DNA of 64,000 nucleotides from Chitinibacter sp046530675 (GTDB lineage Bacteria > Pseudomonadota > Gammaproteobacteria > Burkholderiales > Chitinibacteraceae), in the NCBI RefSeq assembly GCF_046530675.1, contig NZ_CP172558.1, forward strand, positions 1,426,001-1,490,000, written 5' to 3'. This document shows, piece after piece, positions 17,572 to 24,248 of this stretch (positions are counted from its first letter, which is position 1; each line of letters begins with the position of its first letter). The notes under the pieces are model-generated. The model worked only from the letters and a program-made list of their open reading frames with translations. It ran no database searches and was not told the origin of the DNA. A program made the translations under genes and the position numbers.

Positions 17572-18828
17572 CTAATGCGGGCTTAATCCATCATTCAGCG
17601 ACATCCGGTACGCACGCCAGGCGGGGAGGGCGGCGATCAGGAGTCCGGCCAATAAGGTCAGCCCCATTAAGAGCCACTCCGTGGCGCTGGGCGCGGCAAT
17701 CGCAATGTTCAGGCTATATACCTCACGCAGTATTGGCTTGCAGGCCAATAGCATAGCGTAGAGCAAGGCAATACCTGCTGCAATGCCGGCGCTGACCAAG
17801 AGCAGTGTTTCGCCCATCACCAAGGCAAAAATCTGCCAGGCGCGCGCGCCGACCGAGCGCAAAATCGCCATTTCGCGCCGCCGCTCGTTCAAGCCAGTGA
17901 GCAGCGCGGTCAGCATGCCCATCAGGCCGATGACCAGCACAAAGCCCGATACGACGGTGAGTGCTTGCTCAGCAATCTTCATTAACTGCCACAGCTCGGA
18001 TAGCGCAACGCCAGGCATAATCGCCATCAGCGTTTCATCTTGGTATTGATTGACGGTGCGCTGGTAGCTAAACAGGCTCGTGCGCGATTTCAGCCCGACA
18101 TAAAACGCCGTGATGCTGCTCGGTGGCGGTAGTGCGCGATCTTGATCGGCCGCCAGCACGCCGGTGCTCGAAAGCAAGGACGCGCTGCCCGATTCCCAGC
18201 CTTCGTGAATCGCGGTCAGTCCGTCGAGCGAAACGTGGACGGTGTCGTCGACTGGTGTGCCGGTTGGCGCGAGGATGCCGACGATGGTGAAGGGCTGATC
18301 GTCGTGCTCACTCATTGCGCCTTCACCACTACCGTGGGTGAGGACAATATTTTGCCCCAAGCGATAACCCATTTTGGCCGCGACATTGGCGCCGAGTACC
18401 GTATCGTGCGTTTTCTCGAAAGGCCTGCCTTGGCTAAACTGCAGCTGGGAGTTTTCGCTATAGCGCAGATATTTAAAATAATCGCCGCTCGTGCCGAGTA
18501 CAGCAAAACCATGATGGCTGTCGCCGAGCGAGACCGGGATTGTCCAAGCCACGCGGCGATCTTGCGATAATTTTTGGTAACTATCCCAGCCGATATTATT
18601 GGTCGCGTTGCCGACGCGAAACACGCTGTAGAGCAGCAATTGCACCGAGCCGGTGCGCGCGCCGACGATCAGATCGGTTCCGCTGACGGTGTTGGCAAAA
18701 CTGTTGCGTGCCTCGCTACGTAGGCGTTCAACACCGACAAGCAACAGTACCGACAGCGCGACGGTTAGCACCGCCAGCGCGACGGTGAGGCGTCGATTGA
18801 GTAGGCTGCGCAGTGCGATTTTAAACAT
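17572..18828 (-). CDS. ABC transporter permease, FtsX/MacB type
   Basis: A 418-residue membrane protein with one N-terminal helix (RRLTVALAVLTVALSVLLLV), a large extracytoplasmic MacB-like domain (about 45-265) and three C-terminal helices (FVLVIGLMGMLTALLTG, the region from IFALVMGETLLLVSAG, and LMGLTLLAGLLIAALP). The ERRREMAILRSVGARAWQI segment is the classical FtsX coupling motif. It overlaps the upstream ATPase gene by 8 bases, so the two form one transporter. With the DUF2796 and DUF3299 genes upstream, this resembles the Vibrio zinc-regulated zrg cluster; a role in zinc handling is inferred from that resemblance. Confidence 0.88.
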   Translation of the reverse strand: MFKIALRSLLNRRLTVALAVLTVALSVLLLVGVERLRSEARNSFANTVSGTDLIVGARTGSVQLLLYSVFRVGNATNNIGWDSYQKLSQDRRVAWTIPVSLGDSHHGFAVLGTSGDYFKYLRYSENSQLQFSQGRPFEKTHDTVLGANVAAKMGYRLGQNIVLTHGSGEGAMSEHDDQPFTIVGILAPTGTPVDDTVHVSLDGLTAIHEGWESGSASLLSSTGVLAADQDRALPPPSSITAFYVGLKSRTSLFSYQRTVNQYQDETLMAIMPGVALSELWQLMKIAEQALTVVSGFVLVIGLMGMLTALLTGLNERRREMAILRSVGARAWQIFALVMGETLLLVSAGIAAGIALLYAMLLACKPILREVYSLNIAIAAPSATEWLLMGLTLLAGLLIAALPAWRAYRMSLNDGLSPH

Positions 18829-19522
18829 TCTCCATCTCCACGTTACAGCGATTGAGGCTGCTCAAGCTAACGCTGCGATCAAACGCGGCGGCGAGCTGCG
18901 GGTCGTGGCTAACCATCAGCACGGCGGTGTTGTGCTCGTGCGCACATTCAAACAGCAGCTCGATAAACGCGCTGCGCCGCTCGGCATCGAGCGCCGAGGT
19001 GGGCTCGTCAGCGATCAGGATTTCCGGTGCACCAATCAGCGCGCGCGCCAGCGCGACGCGCTGCTGCTGACCAACCGAGAGTGCGCTGACTGGCCGTTCG
19101 AGATAGGGCGATAAATCGAGCCGGTCGAGCAAATGCAGCGCCTGCGCCTTGGTGCTGCCGGAAAAAGCCTGCGCACGCTCGCGGCGGATTTTGGAAAACT
19201 GGCAAGACAGCAGCACATTATCGAGCACCGACAAATAGCTCAGCAGATTGAATTGCTGAAACACATAGCCAATGTGGTCGGCGCGGAAATGATCACGCGT
19301 GGCATTCGATAGCGCCGCGAGGTTTTGCCCCAGAATGCGGATTTCGCCCTGTTGCGGCAGCTGAATGCCGGTCAGCAAAGACAACAGCGTGCTTTTGCCG
19401 CTGCCGCTGGGTCCATGCAAAAACAGCCGCTCGCCCGCCGCGAGCGAAAACTGCGGCATATCCAAAGTGGCATGCTTGGCGCCGCGCCAAGTAAATTGCA
19501 CATCGGCCAGCTCGATTAACAC
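18821..19522 (-). CDS. ABC transporter ATP-binding protein, LolD/MacB type
   Basis: A 233-residue ABC ATPase: Walker A GPSGSGKST (about 37-45), Q-loop in YVFQQFNLLSYL, signature LSVGQQQRVALARA, Walker B ILIADEPTSALD and the switch His in VSHDPQ. The GTG at 19522 is preferred as start because AGGA lies 7 bases upstream; the longer open frame begins with TTG at 19567 and adds a 15-residue Lys/Arg-rich stretch. The ATPase pairs with the overlapping FtsX-type permease. This class (MacB/LolD/FtsE-like) usually drives mechanical work on periplasmic or lipoprotein partners rather than import through the membrane. Confidence 0.9.
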   Translation of the reverse strand: MLIELADVQFTWRGAKHATLDMPQFSLAAGERLFLHGPSGSGKSTLLSLLTGIQLPQQGEIRILGQNLAALSNATRDHFRADHIGYVFQQFNLLSYLSVLDNVLLSCQFSKIRRERAQAFSGSTKAQALHLLDRLDLSPYLERPVSALSVGQQQRVALARALIGAPEILIADEPTSALDAERRSAFIELLFECAHEHNTAVLMVSHDPQLAAAFDRSVSLSSLNRCNVEMENV

Positions 19523-19589
19523 AGCAAAATCCTTGCGCGCCCGCTTGGGCGCGGTGGTGGTAGGCAAATGGGGTTTTTGTCTGCAAACG

Positions 19590-20090
19590 CTATTTCAAGT
19601 TCAGGCTTTGACCCAGTTTGAGCATAACTTGCTTTTGGCCTTTATCGCTGGCGATATTGGCCGTTAGCTTTTTAAAGTTGGGGAAGTTTTTCCACAATGG
19701 CAGCGCAATGCTGCTCGGTACGCTGGTGCAGTCAAAGCTATATTCGGCGTCGATATCGCTATGCTCGCCTTTTTTAAAGCTAGGCATATTCACCACGGGC
19801 GCGGCTGCTTTGCATTGTGCGGCGGCGTCGGGCGCGAACAGAGCTGTGGCTTGCTTGAGCTGTTCGGTGACTGCTTTGAGCTTGGCCTTTTCAGCGTCGG
19901 ACTTGGGCGCGTGCTCAAAACCGAGCAGATTGTCGGCCGGGCTTTCCAGTGTGATCAGCAGTGTTTTGCCCTCAATCGCCACATCTATTTGCGCCACGCC
20001 ATGAACATGCGCGCCATGCGAGTGGCTATGCTCTTTGGCAAAGGAAGTGAGGGGTATTGCGATGCAGGCTATTGCAATTAACTTCTTCAT
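19590..20090 (-). CDS. Periplasmic DUF2796 (ZrgA-like) His-rich protein
   Basis: A 166-residue exported protein: signal peptide MKKLIAIACIAIPLTSFA, then a His-rich segment (EHSHSHGAHVHG, residues 20-31) and the DUF2796 core with DVAIEGKTLLITLESPADN. This family includes ZrgA of Vibrio cholerae, part of a zinc-repressed cluster that also contains an ABC ATPase, an FtsX-type permease and a DUF3299 protein; the same set is present here. Zinc binding through the His cluster is a reasonable inference. It lies 67 bases before the ABC ATPase start, in the same direction. No Zur-box-like palindrome was recognised with confidence upstream. Confidence 0.82.
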   Translation of the reverse strand: MKKLIAIACIAIPLTSFAKEHSHSHGAHVHGVAQIDVAIEGKTLLITLESPADNLLGFEHAPKSDAEKAKLKAVTEQLKQATALFAPDAAAQCKAAAPVVNMPSFKKGEHSDIDAEYSFDCTSVPSSIALPLWKNFPNFKKLTANIASDKGQKQVMLKLGQSLNLK

Positions 20091-20165
20091 GGAGATACCT
20101 TGGTATGTATGGCAATGTTCGGATTACGTGTTGATGGTTTTTCGAACCGCGGAATCGCTTTTATT

Positions 20166-20291
20166 CCCTCTCCCCGTCTGTACCCCTGTGGTATTGACGG
20201 GAGAGGGCTAGGGTGAAGGTGAAATGTTGAATTGATCGTCAAATCAAGCATGACCACCCCCATCCCAACCTTCCCCCGTTAAGGGGGAAGG
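20166..20291. repeat. Two GC-rich palindromes (CCCTCTCC and CCTTCCCCC types)
   Basis: Two hairpins occupy the 263-base gap between the DUF3299 and DUF2796 genes. The first pairs CCCTCTCCCCGTC at 20166-20178 with GACGGGAGAGGG at 20196-20207; the second pairs CCTTCCCCC at 20269-20277 with GGGGGAAGG at 20283-20291. Neither is followed by a T-run. Palindromes of this composition are commonly dispersed repeats in bacterial genomes; here they separate the two genes and could limit read-through. Confidence 0.55.
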
Positions 20292-20353
20292 GGCTACTTC
20301 AGCTCATTTTCAATCATCTCAACGCCAAATCTGAACATTGCGGTATGTGGTAA

Positions 20354-21013
20354 TTACTTAGCAGCAGATTTTTTGTATTCGAGCACATCGCTGGCAGCCA
20401 TCATATAGCCGACCGCCACATCGCTGGCGCCATCGGCCAGCGCCAGATTGGCTTTGCTTGATTTAATGGTCAATTTGCCAACGATGGTCACCGGCGCAAA
20501 CAGTTCGCCCTGTTCATAGCCTTTCGGGTATTGCACCACGATCATCTGGTTCGGTGGCGGCGCAGGGACGTGAATACACGCGCCAATCACTGGCACCAGC
20601 AGAAATTCGGTGACTTTTTTGCCGTTTTGTTTGAGTGGCAGTAAGTAGCCATCAATTTGCACTAGCTGGTTATTCAGCGCTTGGCTCATTTCAGTGGTGC
20701 GTTTTTTCTCGAAGGCTTCGATTTCGACGATCAGCGCCTTGAGGTCGCTGTAGTTTTCCTTGATCAGCTTGATGTCATTCTGCGTGAGATCGGTGGCCTT
20801 GAGCTTGCCATTGTCGAGCATGGCTTTGAGTTCGCGCTGCTGCACGGCGCGCATCAGGCGGACTTTCTCTTCCTGATTCATTTTGCCGACGGCGCTGCGC
20901 AATGTGACCGAGTCGGGTTGCAGGTCAGGCCATTTCACCTGTTTAACTTCACTTGCCCAGACGTTGAGCGCCAGCAAAACACTTGCCATGCCAAATACAA
21001 AACGCAGCCACAT
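20354..21013 (-). CDS. DUF3299 periplasmic protein (ZrgD-like)
   Basis: A 219-residue exported protein with a signal peptide (MWLRFVFGMASVLLALNVWA) and a helical middle rich in charged residues (about 45-110). The C-terminal DUF3299 domain contains QIDGYLLPL, TEFLLVPVIGACIHVPAPPPNQ and YEQGELFAPVTIVGKL. Proteins of this family accompany DUF2796 proteins and FtsX-type ABC transporters in zinc-regulated clusters. Their biochemical role is unknown; the single conserved Cys in GACIHVP could be a ligand. The gene is separated from the DUF2796 gene by two palindromes, so it may be expressed as a separate unit. Confidence 0.8.
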   Translation of the reverse strand: MWLRFVFGMASVLLALNVWASEVKQVKWPDLQPDSVTLRSAVGKMNQEEKVRLMRAVQQRELKAMLDNGKLKATDLTQNDIKLIKENYSDLKALIVEIEAFEKKRTTEMSQALNNQLVQIDGYLLPLKQNGKKVTEFLLVPVIGACIHVPAPPPNQMIVVQYPKGYEQGELFAPVTIVGKLTIKSSKANLALADGASDVAVGYMMAASDVLEYKKSAAK

Positions 21014-21078
21014 GATGATTCCTTCGCATGAGATGGAATGTTATTGTAACTGAGTTGCATCTGCGTGTGCGTGGAAAA

Positions 21079-21783
21079 TTAGTGCCCGGGAGTCGCTTCC
21101 GGATTGAGCATTGCTTTTTGATGGCGCTCGAGTGTGCCGTCTTTTTGCATCTGGATTAAAGCTGCACTAAGTTGCTGTGCTAATTTTTGTTGGGTGGGGG
21201 CCAGCCAGAGATGCACGTTGAGCGTGGCAAACAGCTGTACTTTGAACTGGGTTTTGGCGGATTCGAGTTGTGCTTCAGTGATCGTACCATTCTGTATAAC
21301 GCACACATCAACTCGTCGGGTTTGCACCATGGCCAGGCAGGCCCGTGCAGTATTGACCGGGTTGAGTTGTGAAGATTGGCTCAGCTGATTTTCGACGGCT
21401 CTGGTGCCAAGCATATAGGCAATACTGTGCTGGTATAGATCAGACCATTGCCGGATCTCCAGTGCATTGCTGATGGCGTAATACTCGAGCGCCAGATAAG
21501 AGGGGTCAACCCGGATTGCAGTCGGGTAATTTTGTGTAAACAGGCTGATTCGAGCGACATCACCGTCAAACTTCCCGTTTTTGAATTCGATTTCGGCGCG
21601 GCGATTGGGGCGATATTCCAGCGTGAATGGCGTATTGATCCGGCCAAACCAGTCTTTGAACAGCAGCCGATGTGCTGGTGAGGCAGGCAGAGCCGGGTTG
21701 ACCGAAGTAACCAGCCGTACGGGTTCGACAGCCTGCGCCGAACCCCACAGCATGCAAACAGTTAGCAGGTAGGAGGTTTTCAT
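21079..21783 (-). CDS. Periplasmic SBP-like protein, tandem paralogue A
   Basis: A 234-residue protein with signal peptide MKTSYLLTVCMLWGSAQA and a short SBP_bac_3-like domain. Key segments are VRLVTSVNPALPASPAH, FTLEYRPNRRAEIEFKNGKF, FDGDVARISLF, a LALEYYAI strand and the MVQTRRVDVCVI segment. It is clearly homologous along its length to the next gene (21835-22542): both have TLEYRP, the R-A-x-IEF segment, FDGD, AVRVDP or AIRVDP, and end with IQMQKDGTL or IEQMQHDGSL. No permease partners lie near. Such proteins are often annotated as amino-acid ABC transporter substrate-binding proteins but may act as sensors; the ligand is unknown. Confidence 0.72.
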   Translation of the reverse strand: MKTSYLLTVCMLWGSAQAVEPVRLVTSVNPALPASPAHRLLFKDWFGRINTPFTLEYRPNRRAEIEFKNGKFDGDVARISLFTQNYPTAIRVDPSYLALEYYAISNALEIRQWSDLYQHSIAYMLGTRAVENQLSQSSQLNPVNTARACLAMVQTRRVDVCVIQNGTITEAQLESAKTQFKVQLFATLNVHLWLAPTQQKLAQQLSAALIQMQKDGTLERHQKAMLNPEATPGH

Positions 21784-21834
21784 TGAGTGATCTCCTTATC
21801 TCTATCGAACCGTCCAGCATGCCGGACGAGCCGG

Positions 21835-22542
21835 TTAATGCGCGAGTTCTGGCTGGCGTGGAATCAGCAGGGCATCCTGATAGATTCGTAAACTGCCGTC
21901 GTGCTGCATCTGCTCAATGGCTTTGCCCAGTTTGCTGGCGAGCGCCTGCTGATTGGGCGCCAGCCAGATATGGATGGGGGTCGCGTTAAACGGACTGACT
22001 TTGAACCGGGTTTTCAACTGGTTTATCTGCGTTTGGTTCAGCCACAGCATATTGAGTACGCAGCTATCAGCTCGCTGGGCTTGAACCATTTTGATGCAGG
22101 CGTCGGTTTCATTGACGGGGTATAGAACAGCTTTATTGCTGAGCTGGTTTTCGACAATGGCCGCGCCGCGCAGATAGGAGATGCTGAGCTGATGCAGATC
22201 GTTCCAGCCTTTGACTTCAAGATTCGGGCTGAATGCGTAATAGCTCAGCATCATATAGGTCGGATCGACCCGGACGGCTTCGGGGTAGTTTTTGTTAAAC
22301 TGCGCGGTTCGTCCTATGTCGCCATCGAATCCCCCGAGTTGAAATTCGATCTGTGCCCGCTTGTAGGGGCGATATTCGAGCGTGTAAGGAATGTGGGCGC
22401 GCTTGAAAATCTCGGCCAGCAGCTTGTTATACGTCGGCATGCCTGCCGCCTTGGCGTCCATGACGGTCACCAGCCGGACAGGCTCCGCAGCCTGTAGCGA
22501 GGCGACGAGCAAGAGCATTGGGAAATATTTCAATAAAAACAT
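21835..22542 (-). CDS. Periplasmic SBP-like protein, tandem paralogue B
   Basis: A 235-residue protein with signal peptide MFLLKYFPMLLLVASLQA, homologous to the gene at 21079-21783 and transcribed just upstream of it (51-base gap). It has VRLVTVMDAKAAGMPTYN, IPYTLEYRPYKRAQIEF, FDGDIGRTAQF and the Cys-containing segment MVQAQRADSCVLNML. The pair arose by gene duplication, and both keep the cysteine pair pattern (ACLAMVQ/ACIKMVQ-like, and DVCV/DSCV). Like its neighbour it lacks adjacent transporter genes. Function unknown beyond binding-protein fold. Confidence 0.72.
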   Translation of the reverse strand: MFLLKYFPMLLLVASLQAAEPVRLVTVMDAKAAGMPTYNKLLAEIFKRAHIPYTLEYRPYKRAQIEFQLGGFDGDIGRTAQFNKNYPEAVRVDPTYMMLSYYAFSPNLEVKGWNDLHQLSISYLRGAAIVENQLSNKAVLYPVNETDACIKMVQAQRADSCVLNMLWLNQTQINQLKTRFKVSPFNATPIHIWLAPNQQALASKLGKAIEQMQHDGSLRIYQDALLIPRQPELAH

Positions 22543-22648
22543 GGTGTTCTCATGGCTTTTCCGACGGTTCAGATTTGGGTATAGCCCGTTTGGTCGGCTT
22601 GATCAACACCGGGGATGCAAGAGCGAGGGCAGGTGATTGAGCTGCTTG

Positions 22649-23413
22649 TTATTCTTGCTGCTGGCGGCGAAATACCCAGCGCAGCTCGTCGCTGTGCATC
22701 GGGGCGAATCGGTAGCCTTCCAGATCGAAATGTTTGAGCGCTTCGGCATTCTGGATCTGCTTGAGTGCGGCATAACGCACCATCAGGCCACGCGCGCGTT
22801 TGGCGTAAAAACTGATGATTTTGTACTGCCCGTGTTTAAAGTCCTCAAAGACCGGGGTAATCAGCCGCGCCTTCAGTTGTTTGACTTTGACCGATTTGAA
22901 ATATTCATCGCTGGCCAGATTGACGACGGTGTCGCTGTCCAGTGCGTTGATCGCGCTGGTGATCTGGCTGCCCCAAAAGTCGTACAGATTTTTGCCGTGT
23001 GGATTGGCCAGCCGGGTTCCCATTTCGAGCCGGTAAGGTTGCATCAGATCGAGTGGGCGCAACAGGCCGTAGAGTCCGGATAAAATCCGTAAATGCTGGC
23101 TCAGATAGTCGAGTTGCGCAGCGTCCATGCTGCCCGCCGCGAGCCCTTCGTACACATCACCCATAAAGGCCAGCACGGCCTGCTTGGCATTGTGCGGCGT
23201 AAAAGGGCGTTGCCAGCTTTGATAGCGACCCACGTTCAACACCGCCAGCTCGTCGGAGATTTTCATCAGTCTGGCAATCTCGGCAGGAGTCTGGCGGCGC
23301 AACTCGTCGATCAGGATTTGTGATTGAGAAAGAAAGTCAGCTTGCGTGAACGAGCTCGTCGTGGGGGGCGTCGTGTAATCCAGCGTTTTGGCTGGCGAAA
23401 TCAGCATTAACAT
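22649..23413 (-). CDS. yaaA: Peroxide stress protein YaaA (DUF328)
   Basis: A 254-residue protein starting MLMLISPAKTLDY, the standard YaaA/DUF328 beginning, with ISDELAVLNVGRYQSW, AVLAFMGDVYEGL, LRILSGLYGLLRPLDLM (very conserved), PYRLEMGTRL and the C-terminal FYAKRARGLMVRYA. In E. coli YaaA lowers intracellular free iron and protects DNA during hydrogen peroxide stress; it binds DNA in vitro. The length and motif set agree fully with the family. It is transcribed leftward with a 106-base gap to the binding-protein-like gene and is probably an independent unit. A dispersed element lies just upstream. Confidence 0.93.
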   Translation of the reverse strand: MLMLISPAKTLDYTTPPTTSSFTQADFLSQSQILIDELRRQTPAEIARLMKISDELAVLNVGRYQSWQRPFTPHNAKQAVLAFMGDVYEGLAAGSMDAAQLDYLSQHLRILSGLYGLLRPLDLMQPYRLEMGTRLANPHGKNLYDFWGSQITSAINALDSDTVVNLASDEYFKSVKVKQLKARLITPVFEDFKHGQYKIISFYAKRARGLMVRYAALKQIQNAEALKHFDLEGYRFAPMHSDELRWVFRRQQQE

Positions 23414-23433
23414 GGTGGGAATGTAGTGATAAT

Positions 23434-23494
23434 GGGGTATTTACTCGCAGGCTAATATTGATATGGCTTGCAAATAAATACCCTTTTGGGTATT
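23434..23494. repeat. 50-bp GGGTAT...ATACCC element, copy 4, plus adjoining hairpin
   Basis: The element runs 23434-23483 (begins GGGGTATTTACTCGCA, ends TGCAAATAAATACCC) with nested inverted repeats. Its right end is immediately repeated in inverse form, so 23477-23494 is a perfect AATACCC-TTTT-GGGTATT hairpin. It lies upstream of yaaA and downstream of the FixJ-type regulator. Confidence 0.55.
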
Positions 23495-23540
23495 GGGGCT
23501 TGTTGACGTTCTTGAGTTGCCAGCAAATTGTCGGTTTAAG

Positions 23541-24167
23541 TCAAGGTGCATCGACGCCGGAATCACGCAGGCGTGCGGCTAGCTCCATGGCCGTTTTAAC
23601 GCGCATTTTTTCCAGAATCCGCGCGCGGTGAACTTCGACCGTTTTCATCGAAATCGACAGATCGTCGGCGATTTGCTTATTAAGGCGGCCGACCAGAATC
23701 AGCTTCATCACTTCGCGCTCGCGCGGTGTCAGCGTCGCCATGCACTGATCTACAGCGGTACGTGCTTGCCATTCGCTGCGATGGAGTTGATCGAGCGACA
23801 GGCAGCTTTCGACCAGATCGACGATGTCGTTGTCCGAAAACGGTTTCTGGATAAAGTCGGCCGCACCCTGTTTCAACGCCGCGACGGCCATCGGGACATC
23901 GCCATGGCCGGTCAGGAAAATCACCGGCGGGGTATAAGCGTATTCCTGCAGCTTGCCGAATAATTCAATACCGCCCATGCCGGGCATGCGCACGTCCAGA
24001 ATCAGGCAGCCAAAGGTTTCCGGCTTGTAGCTGGCCAATAATTCTTCGGCGCTGGCAAACAGCTGAGCCTTGTGGTTGCGGGTGGAAAATAGCCAGGACA
24101 GCGCATCGCGAATTGCGTCGTCGTCGTCAACGATGGCAATGTCGCGCTGGGGGCTCAGAGTTGACAT
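23541..24167 (-). CDS. FixJ/DctR-type response regulator
   Basis: A 208-residue regulator: receiver with acid pair IVDDDDAIRD, phospho-acceptor Asp58 (CLILDVRMPGMGG), Thr in FLTGHGD and Lys in IQKPF, followed by a LuxR-type helix-turn-helix (TPREREVMKLILVGRLNKQI). The set FLTGHGDVPMAV..KQGAADFIQKPF is the FixJ/TtrR/DctR subgroup. The sensor kinase gene lies just upstream in the same direction (81-base gap holding a dispersed element), so they form a two-component pair. In betaproteobacteria such pairs often control C4-dicarboxylate uptake, but no dctA is in the window, so the target is open. Confidence 0.88.
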   Translation of the reverse strand: MSTLSPQRDIAIVDDDDAIRDALSWLFSTRNHKAQLFASAEELLASYKPETFGCLILDVRMPGMGGIELFGKLQEYAYTPPVIFLTGHGDVPMAVAALKQGAADFIQKPFSDNDIVDLVESCLSLDQLHRSEWQARTAVDQCMATLTPREREVMKLILVGRLNKQIADDLSISMKTVEVHRARILEKMRVKTAMELAARLRDSGVDAP

Positions 24168-24189
24168 TCGTGTTTCTCCTGTATTGGAT

Positions 24190-24237
24190 GGGTATCTGCA
24201 TGAAGTCTAGCTGCAAATTAGGGTTCCTGCATATACC
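24190..24237. repeat. 48-bp GGGTAT...ATACC element, copy 5
   Basis: It begins GGGTATCTGCATGAAG and ends CCTGCATATACC, filling most of the 81-base gap between kinase and regulator. The repeated CTGCAT/TGCATA segments give an internal inverted repeat. Confidence 0.45.
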
Positions 24238-24248
24238 GGCATGCCCTA

